NCBI RefSeq assembly: GCF_905404315.1
Contig: NC_066265.1
Location: forward strand, 26,746,501-26,810,500
DNA from: Leptidea sinapis
Lineage: Eukaryota > Arthropoda > Insecta > Lepidoptera > Pieridae
Length of the DNA stretch: 64,000 bases
Reading direction: 5' to 3'
Shown in pieces: positions 32,150 to 42,774 of this stretch; the first letter of the stretch is position 1, and each line of letters begins with the position of its first letter. The position numbers and the translations under genes are program-made. The notes beneath the pieces were generated by a model, which made no database searches, was not told where the DNA came from, and worked only from the letters and a program-made list of their open reading frames with translations.

Positions 32150-32705
32150 TAAATTCAATTGATGATTGTGGTGAACATTATTCAATGGAATGATGAATAG
32201 AATCACACCTCTTAAGTCACATTAAGGTTTATTAGATAAAGATTTTAACTAATAATTAGTGTTGATATGTTTGATTCTAAGTATTCGCGTTTTGTAGATA
32301 TTCTATCTAGATTGCATTACAACAATGAAATAAGTAAAGTTACAATATGTTCAAAAATAAGAAGAATAAAAGAAAAATATAAAAAGTTCACATACAAAAT
32401 TGAAAAAAAAAAAAAATCGTTTACACTTTTATTGTGTTAATTTTTAGGCTGAGAGTTAGCAATACAAATCTCATAGTAGTGGCAGTACTAACGTGTAATA
32501 TTATAGGTTTAAAACTTCGATTAACTTTTCAGAGATATCACAATTTGCTAATTCAAGGATTATTTTGTCTCGATCAGCACGTACTTATCCAACTCTATTT
32601 TTAGATAAAGAATAAATTATTATTTAAACAAAATTGCTTTTTATTTTTTTAAATACGTTTACATAGAAAATTTTACTTTGAGTTAGATTTTGTTTTTACA
32701 ATACA
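32150..32705 (+). repeat. Direct duplication, copy 2
   Basis: Counterpart of 29980-30710 without the RTE insertion. It begins TTCAATTGATGATTG and ends TTTGAGTTAGATTTTG. Confidence 0.75.
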
Positions 32706-32831
32706 ATAATTGACAATCTGATGGAATACACCAAAGAAGCAGTAAATTTGATGATTTTAGAATAAAAAACATTCTTTTTACTTCAGTTAAAGTGCCTCGG
32801 TTGAATTAAGACTACCATTGTACCAGAACTT

Positions 32832-33140
32832 TACCAGTGGGAGGCACAGGATGCCGGCTAGATTATGAGTACCACAACGGTGCTTTTGCTGCCGTGAAGC
32901 AGTAATGTGTAAATATTACTGTGTTTCGGCCTGAAGGGCGCCCTAGCTAGTAAAATTACTGGGAAAATGAGACTTAGAGAGATCTTATGTCTTGAGATGA
33001 CGAGCGCAATTGTAGTGCCACTCAGAATTTTTGGGTTATTCAAGAATCTTGAGAGGCACTGCATTGTAATGGGCATGGCGTATCAATTATCATCAGCTGA
33101 ACGTCCTGCTCGTCTTATCTCTTACTGTCATAAAAAAAAA
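32832..33140 (+). mobile_element. SINE-like ~310-bp repeat, plus copy
   Basis: Starts CCAGTGGGAGGCAC and ends CTTATCTCTTACTGTCAT + As. Lies inside the middle copy of the ~110-bp unit series (after GTACCAGAACTT). Confidence 0.85.
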
Positions 33141-33290
33141 GAAATTACGTTTTTACAATACAATAATTGACAATCTAATGAATAACACCAAAGAAACGCT
33201 AAATTTGTTAGTTTTGGAATAAAAAAGTCTTATAAAAAAATCTTTTTCACTTCACCTAATGTGTCTCGGTTGAATTAAGACTTCGTTCTT

Positions 33291-33645
33291 AAGATATTTC
33301 CTTAAGGTTAAGTGTATACTCATTGACCTGAACTCTAGAATATTAGTCTAGCTGTCTCAATACATTAGTGTCCTGTGTTAAGTTTACACAGTTTTACGCC
33401 ACAAGTAGTATTTCCACAACGGAATTAGTCGATATGCGATCCCCATTTGGCACGGTCTGTCACACAGTGCTGCAGCTTGTGAATTGAATTGAATCCGTTC
33501 GTTTATTTAAATATTATTATTTAATTTGTGAGTGTTTTATAAAATCTGTATAAAATCTGTGCTTGGATTGCGATGCAATGCAGTGCATTTGATGTGGGTA
33601 TTTTGTGTTTTTAGTATTTACTTTGATTAACGCGAGTGTAACACA
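33291..33645. other. Unassigned stretch
   Basis: Contains CCACAACGGAATTAGTCGAT and GGCACGGTCTGTCACAC, less AT-rich than its surroundings and not repeated in the window. No reliable splice sites, so I do not call an exon. Confidence 0.3.
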
Positions 33646-34091
33646 TTTAAATAAAACACTTTTAAGGGATTAAAACGCGTGTAAAATTGTATATGTTTTT
33701 ACATTAGATTTTTTTTGATATCGAGATCTGGAAAGATCTTTAAACGTCAGGTTAACAAAATGATTTGAGTTTTTCTTTAGTGTTAATACCGCTAGTATAC
33801 GTCTTAAAACAATTCAACACGTGTTTCGTCTCTACACGAGGCATCCTCAGGACGTTTTTTCTTGCCAAAATCTCGGCAAAACTGGCACGAGACTCGTAGT
33901 CTCGTAGATTTTGGAGACATATATTGGCGGATTTAACACTTAAGAAAAACTCAAATCATTTTGATAATTATGGATTTCCGCAAAGTAACGCCTACTTCAA
34001 TAAATTTTCTTACGTCGTGTTAACTAAAATCTAATGTAAAAACAGTTACAATCACACGCGTTTTAATCCTTTAACAGTGTTTTATTTAAAT
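33646..34091. mobile_element. Palindromic (foldback) element
   Basis: The ends are inverted copies: ATTTAAATAAAACACT at 33646 and AGTGTTTTATTTAAAT ending at 34091, then GATTAAAACGCGTGTAA-type and TTTTTACATTAGATTTT on each side. Inner arms (CAAAATGATTTGAGTTTTTC, and reversed near 33950) continue the pairing. The ~100-bp centre has CGAGGCATCCTCAGGACG and GAGACTCGTAGTCTCGTAG. No ORF. Solo pieces occur at 20380-20445 and in 44671-44814. Confidence 0.75.
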
Positions 34092-34149
34092 TTTGTGTTT
34101 TTAATAAATGAAAAACTCATAAGGCTTTTCACCTATTTTGTGTTTGTAC

Positions 34150-34745
34150 ATTAACCAAATCAAATCAAATCAAAATATTTTATTGCAAGTCACATTTTAC
34201 AGTAGGATGGTTGGTACATTAATAGGTAGACAATATGTGACGCCCTGCAAGGGCACAGCAACGTCATACATAAAAAAAAAGAAGTCATATACATTTTTTA
34301 CATTCTTATACTATATTGTAACTAATTCTCACACTTGTTATTAAAAAATTCGGGTAAATCGTAGAAGCATTTTGAAACTAAAAAATTTTTAAGATGTCTT
34401 TTAAATAGAGAAGGCTTCTCTTTATTTTTAATCTCGTTTGGGATGTGATTATAAATTTTTATTGCCATGTGGTGAGGGCTCGATGACACTAATGACATAC
34501 TTGTTTGGGGAATTTTTAATTTGTTTAAATTTCTATTATTTCGCTTGTTATTTGGTAGTTAACAGTTATTTATTGGAATTATTAATGTTAGTCTTGATTT
34601 CTTTGTTGTGAAAATATTCGTAACGTATTTCTGTTATTTTTATATGTAAATTTAAAGAACTCAAACAGGCAATTTAAATGCAAAATGGTACTGTTACTTA
34701 CTTCAGGGAGCTTGTGAGTCCATTTGCAAATGAAATTTATAAATT
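34150..34745 (-). mobile_element. 3' end of an unnamed non-LTR element (minus)
   Basis: Minus-strand 3' terminus is ATTTTGATTTGATTTGATTT, a short tandem tail typical of CR1-like or L2-like elements. Upstream (34340-34740) looks like the end of an ORF and 3'UTR, but too many stops are present for me to name residues. Confidence 0.5.
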
Positions 34746-34989
34746 TAAATATTAAATGTTTTTATTATATATTATAGTTTTTCGATATATTCTTTATAAC
34801 GAATTGAGTACTTATTAACACATTAGTTCACCACAGTATAAATAAATTTCGCAATGATATGTAACATTTTATTATGACGATCATATTGACGGTCAAGTTA
34901 CTTAATTACAATACATTAGAGTATAGACGAACAAAGTATGCAAGAGAAAAAAACATATCTCACGGAGATATAGCAAGATAGAAAAGGAA

Positions 34990-35395
34990 AAAGGAGGACA
35001 AACGAGCGTACGGGTCATCTGGTGTTAAGTGATCACTGCCGCCCACATTTTCTTGCAATATCAGAGGAATCACAGGAACGTTGCCGGCCTTTAAGAAAGG
35101 TGTACGCTCTTTTCTTGAAGGCACCCATGTCGTATCGTCCCCTAAACACCGCACAAGGAAGCTCATTCCACAGCTTTGTAGAAAGTGGAAAAAAGCTCCT
35201 AGAAAAGCGCACAGTCGAGGACATCCACACCTCCAAACAGTGGGGATGATATCCTAATTTGTAGCGTGTCATGCGAAGGTGGAATTTCGCGCTTATAACA
35301 GCTCTTCGGAACACTCTCCGTGATAAATGCGGTAGAAGACTAAATGATTCAACTAGCCAACGAACACATAGACATAATATCAAATTTGTTCACGC
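34990..35395 (-). pseudogene. Jockey-like RT C-terminus and tail, minus copy
   Basis: On the minus strand: LPHLSRRVFRRAVIS-type frames, then KFHLRMTRYKLGYHPHCLEV, STKLWNELPCAVFRGRYDMG and FKKRAYTFLKGRQRSCDSS, finishing with the tail near 34990. Frameshifted near 35300. The first bases of the copy abut the promoter-like segment at 35400-35510. Confidence 0.85.
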
Positions 35396-35399
35396 ATAA

Positions 35400-35510
35400 T
35401 CAGGCAATCGGGTCATCCATATGAGCCGGAAGCCGCTCTTTTATACCCTCGTCCTATGATTGGTGATGAATGAATGACGCGCTGTGATTGGTCGGCTGTT
35501 GTGACGTATT
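35400..35510 (-). promoter_or_regulatory. Minus-strand core promoter: TATA box with two CCAAT boxes
   Basis: On the minus strand, TGACGTCA-like ACGTCA (35507-35502), CCAAT (35491-35487), CCAAT (35463-35459) and GGGTATAAAAGAGCGGC (TATAAAA at 35445-35439) lie in canonical order; transcription would start near 35414. Downstream is decayed jockey sequence, not a gene. Probably a solo LTR or a promoter remnant of a mobile element. Confidence 0.5.
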
Positions 35511-35809
35511 ACCCCCTGAAGATACACGTAACAGAGGTGATGGGACTAAATTTGTTTGTTCATTCAACTATGTGTACATGTGGACATTTACTTTCCTGCA
35601 ACACAATGCCTAAATGCAACTGTACAATGGCGTTTTGCTTTTTAGAAATACGCCGGAGCTATGCTTACACGTTTTGAACAAACCTTAAATACTGGCAAAA
35701 AACACTGGAGTTGGTGGCGGATTACAAAACGTCAGGCGTCTGTTCTAATATTGGCGGTGTTACAAAATAACTTTTACCAGTGTGAGGCTTCTTAGCGGAG
35801 AATGACGTC
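35511..35809. other. Unassigned stretch
   Basis: Contains a tiny SINE-like piece (TTACCAGTGTGAGGCTTC, 35774-35792). The rest is unrecognised and could belong to the same mobile element as the promoter. Confidence 0.35.
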
Positions 35810-36106
35810 TAACGGCCGCTCCCAATTTACTATCTGCAGATAGAGATAAATTAGTACCTTCTTCTGTCAGTATTTAGCTGTCAATAATCTGAAGCTGTCC
35901 CAATATTCCCGATAAGTCATTCTTATCGTCTTATATTGGGACGCGTGAATTTCCATACGTAACCTATACCATTGGCAGACAGCGTGTACGGATAAGATCA
36001 GTTACCGTCGATAAGTTTATTGGGACAGAAAAGTCAACGATAGTCACGATTTTTATTTCAAGTAGGCCACAACCATAGATAGACTGATTATTGGGAACGG
36101 CCGTAA
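35810..36106. mobile_element. MITE-B (PIF/Harbinger-like) with TAA duplication
   Basis: Ends CGGCCGCTCCCAAT and, reversed, CGGCCGTTCCCAAT, flanked on both sides by TAA. A 3-bp TAA/TWA duplication is typical of PIF/Harbinger elements. It has several internal ATTGGGAC and GTCCCAAT blocks (35905, 35935, 36031). Copies: 52810-53142 and, more diverged, 42958-43172. Non-coding. Confidence 0.72.
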
Positions 36107-36409
36107 ATGGGTATCACAGGCTCAGTTATTTCCGTAAGAAGGATTCTGTAGCTAGTGAAAAAAGCTGTTCAAAATTCAATGAGATCCTGTTTTATAATTT
36201 ACCTTCCCATATTTGTCAAAAACCCGTTTGCACTACACTTCATAAAGCACCTAAACACTATTATGTAATCTGTCTAAAAACTAAATTGACATTTTTTGTA
36301 TGAATTAGACGCTTATAAGCATCGCTGTAGTAACTTTGGTGATTCTAAAGTTAAATGGGGTATGGCGACTTTCTTGTTTAAGGTTTTTTTTAGTCATAAA
36401 AAGGCTTTT

Positions 36410-36826
36410 CTTAGATTGAGAACTACATACCGCAAGCGTAGTCGCTAAGTGCGGCAACTAATACTACGTCCAAGTGGGCGTACTCCAGCCAGTCTCGAGC
36501 AATGTGTGACGTTGACGGGCCACATGTTCTGTTAATCTTTGCTTATAATTGAAACTAAAATGCCGGGTTATGTAGTAAAGCATTGTAAAAATAAAACTAC
36601 AAGAAATAAGAAAAACACTGGGATCACATATCAGTTAGTAATATGTATTTTATTAAATCAATGTAAAATAACACGAAGCGTATGTTACAAAATTTGAAAG
36701 ATGCCATTGATTGTCAAGATGCCACGCACACAAGCATCTAATAGTTGCCCTAATAAAAAAGCTATTGTTCTTAGATATAGTGCGGTATCTAGTTGGAGCC
36801 CAGTGGAGACCAATCCTTAATCTAAA
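36410..36826 (+). mobile_element. THAP-bearing transposon derivative, copy 1
   Basis: The right end reads, reversed, TTTAGATTAAGGATTGGTCT and TAGATACCGCA. The left end has TTAGATTGAG...CATACCGCA with an internal loss. Next comes GTGCGGCAACTAATACTACG and an ATG exon at 36560. The second copy, inverted, is at 58285-58651. With matching termini and a THAP start it resembles a P-like or other THAP-transposase element. No clear target duplication was found here. Confidence 0.6.
36560..36633 (+). pseudogene. THAP-domain first exon, copy 1
   Basis: From ATG 36560: MPGYVVKHCKNKTTRNKKNT then GITYQ. The pattern MPxC..K.CKN...KK..GIT(F/Y)(H/Q) is the typical start of THAP domains. Here the first zinc-binding Cys is Tyr (residue 4), and the donor expected after 36633 (CAG|TTAGTA) is damaged. 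The inverted copy keeps the Cys and a clean donor. So this copy is an inactive remnant of a transposase or THAP-protein exon. Confidence 0.6.
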
Positions 36827-37417
36827 GGACTTTTATGTCAATATATCTTTTAATTTGATTATTTAATGACAATATATAATCAAAAGGAACTATAGCTAAA
36901 ATCCATGCCAAAATTTGATATTGGTGCCAAAAATCCGCCATTTTGTTATTTTCATTTAAATATACCACTATGACATTCTCACAATGAATACGAATCGAAC
37001 AACACCTCTCAAGCGAATATCTATCGAAGAGTGGGCCAAACAAACATACATCCTTTTGAAAAACAGAACCTTCCTTCTGGCGTAGTCGGTAATTATATTA
37101 GGTCGAAATAAAAGGCTCTATTGTTCAATCTACAAAAAAATAAAACAATATGAACAACCATTTCTTGTTCATTTCATCTTCAGATATTATAATTGGAGAG
37201 ATGAAATCTCAAACAATGATATTATAACTTTATGTGAACTTTGAGCTTACCCTTTTCGCTTGTTAGGACTAAATTGCGATATTCTTTTTGCTTCCAACAG
37301 AATACTTTTTAGAAAATTAGATATTTGTGTTTATTTATTAATTGGGTAATATTTGTAAAGCTAATAAGGTTGATCAAACATATGTACGAAAAAACGAAAA
37401 TGTAAATGATTTTTTTT

Positions 37418-37575
37418 TTATGAAAATAAGGGACGTGATAAGCAGAACATTCAGCTGATTGTAATTGATACGTCCTGCCAATTACAATGGAGTGCCGATA
37501 AGGATTCTTGAAAAACCCCAATAATTCTGAGCGGCACCACAACTGCGCTCTTCACCTTGAGACATAAGATGTTAA
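37418..37575 (-). mobile_element. SINE-like repeat, 3' half, minus
   Basis: Starts TTTTTTTATGAAAATAAGGG and stops after GAGACATAAGATG, about half the repeat. It lies just upstream of a plus copy, giving a tail-to-head inverted pair. Confidence 0.75.
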
Positions 37576-37605
37576 TTATTTCAATAAACATATTATTTAT
37601 TATTT

Positions 37606-37920
37606 ATTACCAGTGGGAGGCTCCTTTGCACAGGATGCCCGCTAGATTATGGGTACTACAAAGGCGCCTATTTCTGCCGTGAAGCAGTAATATGTAAGCA
37701 TTACTGTGTTTCGGTCTGAAGGGCGCCGTAGCTAGTGAAATTACTGGGCAAATGAGACTTAACATCTTGTCTCAAGGTGACGAGCGCAGTTGTAGTGCCG
37801 CTCTGAATTTTTGGGGGTTTCAAAAATCCTGAGCAGCACTGCATTGTAATGGGCAGGACGTATCAATTACCATCAGCTGAACGTCCTGCTCGCCTTGTCC
37901 CTTATTTTCATTAAAAAAAA
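37606..37920 (+). mobile_element. SINE-like ~310-bp repeat, plus copy
   Basis: Full copy from CCAGTGGGAGGCTCCTTTGC to GTCCCTTATTTTCATTAAAAAA. Very similar to 57898-58208. Confidence 0.88.
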
Positions 37921-39034
37921 TAATAATATTGCAATGGACAAAATTATTTGAATATGGTGTTCTATAGTGTATTAATTTATATTTCCATTTCATTTACTTT
38001 AAAATGTCTAAAGAGTTTCACTGTTATATTTCAACGTTAGCAATGCAATATTTCAACGTCATAATTATGAATGTGGAAATAGTTTCATAATAAACAAGAC
38101 CGGTTCCTATTTACTTTATAATATAATTAATTAGATATGTTCACCTGTCTCAACATATTGATAAGGCTATGTTTAGATAAAATTATAAATGATTATGTAT
38201 AATCTGTCTGTCTGTTGGTGTGCTGATATTACCGAACCACCATTTCGGTTGCGGAGTTAGACACGTGAAAGCGTGACATTGTTCCCCATACAAAGTACAA
38301 GAACATATATTTCTTTAATTCTTACTAAATACCTTAATATTTAACATGAAATTTCATGGCTTTACTTCGACAATGCCAAACTCTCACACAAACTTTCATC
38401 CCCTATATCAAACCATTTTTGCGATAAAAGTCAACATCCTTTCCCAAGGTTGTGTACCGACATTTCCTCAAAATCGATTCAGTGGCTTAGGCGTGAAATC
38501 GTAACATACAGATAGAGCTATCTCTATATAAGTTTAGATTACAGAGTAATATTTTTTATTGACATAGTATTTATCCCAGAGGTTAGTTATATTAAGGATT
38601 GGTTGACTCACATTGAGTATGGCATGACTTTCTTTCTCGATAATAAAACTTATCCCAACACAGACATAGTTATAAATTATGCATTACTGAAGTGTTTTCT
38701 TTTTCAAGCATTAGTCAGATTGTTGCCGAAAAATACGATTTGATTTACACGGGTTTTCCATTTGCGACGTTGCTATAGTTCGTCAGCCGATTAGAATTTG
38801 AATATATACAGTAACATGCCGCTTGTTTATATTACAATATACCTGTTGATAGTATATTTTATCAGCAAAATAGTTAAAAAATGAAAGATTATCTTAATTG
38901 CTAGATATCGTCAGTGAATACGATTCATTCCCGTTCAACTTAACACCGATATCAAATGTAAGTAAAATTTATATTTAATGCCGACATTATCTGACTTTGA
39001 ATTTAAATTAAAAAATCATTTTAAAATTAACCCG
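37921..39034. other. AT-rich stretch, mostly unassigned
   Basis: 38200-38530 looks like a minus or plus Helitron-type body (CAAAATCGATTCAGTGGCTT, GTAACATACAGATAGAGCTA) but lacks clear TC or CTAG ends. The rest is unrecognised. Confidence 0.35.
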
Positions 39035-39552
39035 CTCACCTGACAGACGTTGTTCTGTCAATAGAAAAAAAATGATCGAAGTATTCGGGAATATATATAA
39101 TGTAGTCCAAAGCCACCGAAAATGTGTAATCCAAATCAATGAGTAGAAAATGAAACAAAAACGTATTTCTGAATGATTTAATAATATGTAGTAATAGAAT
39201 TTTAAGGAAAAAATTTTTGGTGTAAGCAGCTTTAACATTACCGCTTTATAATTGCCAATTCTTTAGGGTATTAAAATGGATATAGTATCATATCCTTATG
39301 AGATAGATATATGCCATCGCGGACTTTTCTATAGAGCTATATAAGACACACCATTCCACCATACATTATTTTGTTATATCTCCAAAGGCTTAGGCAGCGT
39401 TTTCGTTGAAAGCTCTCAGTTTTCCGACAAATCCAACAATTATCGTTAATGTATACAAATATTTTTATAAAAACAAATGATATAATAAAATCTTCTTCGA
39501 GAACCAAGCTAGCATCGGCGGCGGATGATTTTGTTTTATAATATGCAGTGAT
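39035..39552 (-). mobile_element. Helitron-like family 3
   Basis: CCTGACAGACGTTGTTCTGT at the 3' end (39038), 'GAAGTATTCGGGAATATA', 'ATATGCCATCGCGGACTTTT' and 'GTTTTATAATATGCAGTGAT' at the 5' end, in the same order as 5396-5948. Confidence 0.65.
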
Positions 39553-39825
39553 AAACTAAAATTCGTAATTATTCGTGTTTTTAAAAATCGAACACTATGT
39601 TTAACCGACTTCGTGACTTATATATCAATGTCTGCTCTCTCTATATTTCAACTATTGAATTGGCACAAATGCATGAACACAATAGTGTCTATGTTTCACA
39701 AGACAAAACTCAAGCCCGTCAATAGCTGGTATTGAGTTGATGCGAGTAGGTTTATGAAACTGTAGACTCTATCTGTAATTATTATTTGTTTGTCAAAGTT
39801 TGTGATGTGACTGATTCTCACAATT

Positions 39826-40085
39826 TAAAATGAAAATGAATTTATTTTGGAAGATAAACTGACACATTCACACCCAAAAGCTAATGAGAACAAAATATAT
39901 GCTTAATCTAATACTTAACTTACTTAATACAATAGAAACAAAAGCAAAACTTAACGTGGCAGTGGTCTTCCAAAACTGGAGTCCACTCAGTTATAGTTGT
40001 GTCCATACATTATGAGCACAACACTGATTTTCAGTGACCCCATTGTGTGAGGTTTGGAGCTGAACTGACATATTTTAAAAGCAAA
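39826..40085 (-). mobile_element. 3'UTR-like end of a non-LTR element (minus)
   Basis: On the minus strand: CACTGAAAATCAGTGTTGTG, ACTGAGTGGACTCCAGTTTT, then AATAAATTCATTTTCATTTT as end. The polyadenylation-type AATAAA and simple tail suggest a retroposon end; not seen elsewhere in the window. Confidence 0.45.
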
Positions 40086-40113
40086 ATATAATTAAATGTG
40101 GCACTAAAATAAA

Positions 40114-40398
40114 TCTAATATATAAAATTCTCATGTCGCGGTGTTGAATTATCATGATTCTCATGAAATTTTGAGTGCATATTGGGTAGGTCTGAGAATC
40201 GGACAACATCTTTTTTTCATCCCCCTAAATGTTAAGGGTGGTCCACGCAATTTTTTTTTTAATTTTTTTGATTTTTTTTTGAATTTGTTTGATTATGAGT
40301 CAACATTAAAAAATTAAATTTTCACCCATCTACGATCAACAGTTACTTTTGTATCGCGATTTTAATATCGGCAATACAACGTTTGCTGGGTCAGCTAG
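40114..40398 (+). mobile_element. Helitron-like family 2
   Basis: TCTAATATATAAAATTCTCA to GCTGGGTCAGCTAG, flanked by A and T. Contains 'TTGGGTAGGTCTGAGAATCG' and 'GGCAATACAACGTTTGCTGG'. Near the 3' end GCTG-GGT-CAGC can form a small hairpin just before CTAG, as expected for Helitrons. Confidence 0.78.
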
Positions 40399-40529
40399 TA
40401 TTATAAAAAATGCTTTTAAAGTCTTTAGTCCGTCCTATTTGTATGTCCTTGGCTGGATCGTATTGATTTTTATAGAAAGTTTATTTTATATTTTTCATTA
40501 TTTAATAATATGTTTATGAAATGAAATAA

Positions 40530-40870
40530 AATTGAAAAATGAAATGTATCTTTATTGCACACTACAAAATAATTAAATAAAACAAAAATAGAGACTACAA
40601 AAGGCAATAGGAGGCCTTATCACTTAAGAACGATTTCTACCAGGCAACCTGTATTGAAGTAGTTTTAGTTGAAAAGATAACAGAAGGTGGTGTTATTGAT
40701 ATAGATATAATTTAAACATATAAAGAAAATAATGCCAAGAAAACAACTAGTAATGAATTTGTCACAGTGAAAAATAATAATTATGGAGCTTTGTTTTGAA
40801 AGATTGGAGAGTTTGAGCCTTTCTTATTTCAGTGGAGTGAGAATTCCATAGGTTAACAGCTTGCATATAA
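40530..40870 (-). mobile_element. 3' end of an unnamed non-LTR element (minus)
   Basis: On the minus strand it runs GGTTGCCTGGTAGAAATCG and GATAAGGCCTCCTATTGCC, ending in AATAAAGATACATTTCATTT. Looks like a retroposon tail with an AATAAA signal. Confidence 0.5.
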
Positions 40871-41042
40871 TACATTTTCATAATTAATATGTGAGTTTAC
40901 GTAATTTACTTTACTATATAACGGTGTTTTGTATATTATATTATGATAATTCATTTTTTTATAACTTCCACCTGTTTCACAGATATTATTAACCTGTTAA
41001 CAAAGTATCTATCGTGGATAAAGGCTTTCAATCAATCAATTA

Positions 41043-41345
41043 TCAGTGGGAGGCTCCTATGCCGGCTAGATTATGGATACCACAACGGCGCCTATTTCTG
41101 CCGTGAAACAGTAATGTGTAAGCATTTCTGTGTTTCGGTCTGAAGGGCGCCGTAGCTAGTGAAATTAAAATCAAATGAGACTTGACAACTTTTTTCTCAA
41201 GGTGACGAGTGCAATTGTAGTAACCTCAGAATTTTTGGGTATTTAATAATCCTAAGCGGCACTGCATTGTAATGGGCAGGGCGTATCAATTACCATCAGC
41301 TGAACGTCCTGCTCGTCTCGTCCCTTATTTTCATAAAAAAAAAAT
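41043..41345 (+). mobile_element. SINE-like ~310-bp repeat, plus copy
   Basis: CAGTGGGAGGCTCCTATGCC to CGTCCCTTATTTTCAT + As, with a small deletion of GCACAGGA near the start. Confidence 0.85.
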
Positions 41346-41627
41346 CCTTATTGTAATTAGATTGCAAAGTAACAATAGGTGTCGGTTGCTGGGAGCGGCG
41401 AGTTTGTCAATATTTGCTATGGGTTGTACTGGGCGGTTACCGAAAGCCAATATATTTTGTGTTGTTTATTTTTCAACCAAACATAAGCTTTGCTCAAAGT
41501 AATTTACATTACTAAATGTGTTTTGTACACGAAAAATAAATAGCAATCATTTGAGAGCAGAATTATTTGATAGGGTAAATAAACGTTAAATAAAATATTA
41601 TTTATCGCTGCGAATAAACGTTCCTTT

Positions 41628-41915
41628 TTTTTATGAAAAAAGGGACGAGATGAGAATGACGTTCAGCTGATGACCTAGTGCGGCTCAGGATTCTTGAAAA
41701 ACCCAAAAATTCTGAGTGGCACAATACATGCGCTCGTCACCTTGAGACATAAGATGTAAAGTCTCATTTACCCAAAAATTTCACTAGCTACGGCACCCTT
41801 AAGACCGAAGCACAGTAATTTTTACACATTACTGCTTCAAGGCAGCAATAGGTGCCGTTGTGGTACCTATAACCTAGCCGGCATCCTGTGCAAAGGAGCC
41901 TCCCCCTCTTTACAA
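41628..41915 (-). mobile_element. SINE-like ~310-bp repeat, minus copy
   Basis: TTTTTTATGAAAAAAGGGAC to GGAGCCTCC. The AATTGATACG...CATTACAATG segment is deleted. Lies ~280 bp from the opposite copy at 41043-41345, giving a long inverted pair. Confidence 0.83.
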
Positions 41916-42774
41916 AATAGTAACTAATAATAAATTTGTACATTAAATAATGAAATTTAATGAAATGTTTAATTTAATTTCCCGTAACATTTTGTTGCCA
42001 ACAAAAGGTTTAAGTGATGTTAGTTGACAATTTTTTACTTACAGCTAATGTAATGAATATAAGGAAGGTTTTCGCGCAAAATTAAAGTCTTTGAAATTGC
42101 GAAATAACCCAAATTAGTTAAATTTCAGTTGGGAGATTGCGATGTAATTGAAGACTTCGCGGGTAAAATGGCGCGTTCTACATAAGTTTATATGGAAAGA
42201 TAAGATTATATGAGATTCCTAGAAATATAATAATTGCTTAACCTTAGTTTACAGTATATTGATATGAAATAAGTTTCAAGCATAATTTAACCTAACTTGT
42301 GCTTCCCCGGGGCATAAAAAGAATAATGAAGTCCCAGGCTCAAGGGTTTCGTAACAGGCGACTAAAGGCATTTACCAGTGGGAGGCTCCTTTGAATAGGA
42401 TACCTATAACGATTTACGCTTAATTTTAAATTATCTCCAAGTAAAACTTGGTGCTTTTTCGTTAAAAAGTAGCCGCAGTGATTTAACGAAGAATTCTTAT
42501 AAAAGCTTAAGAAACAGCAGGATTAATTATCATCTTGAGTTCTTTGTTAGTTAATTGTACGAGACTTTAGATACCTAAGTTAAACAACTCTGTCTAGCTG
42601 ATCTCTGAGGAATAATATAAGCTGAAATAAGATTGTATCTAACATTGATCGTAGATTCGGAGTTTCGTATTTTGTTTCTTATGTTAGATAATTATGTATT
42701 TGGAGATCCAATTCTTCATTTATTACAATGTTTATTTGAATTATATCTTTTTAATAATCAGATTTATTTCAGTC
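41916..42774. other. Non-coding stretch with a SINE-like stub
   Basis: 42372-42412 is the first 40 bases of a SINE-like copy (TTTACCAGTGGGAGGCTCCT). The rest is unassigned. Confidence 0.45.

Larger units (their letters stand above)
32090..33290 (+). repeat. Three direct copies of a ~110-bp unit
   Basis: Unit start ACAATACAATAATTGACAAT occurs at 32093, 32699 and 33157. It is followed in each by AACACCAAAGAAAC/GCAGTAAA-type text; the last two also share GAATTAAGACT (CGGTTGAATTAAGACT). Spacing is irregular because other elements sit between them. Confidence 0.7.

Noticed and set aside
31758..32193. Two overlapping plus-strand frames of 117 and 87 codons
   Set aside because: They read the RTE 3' region and flanking AT-rich sequence out of frame; the real remnant frame ends at 31818.
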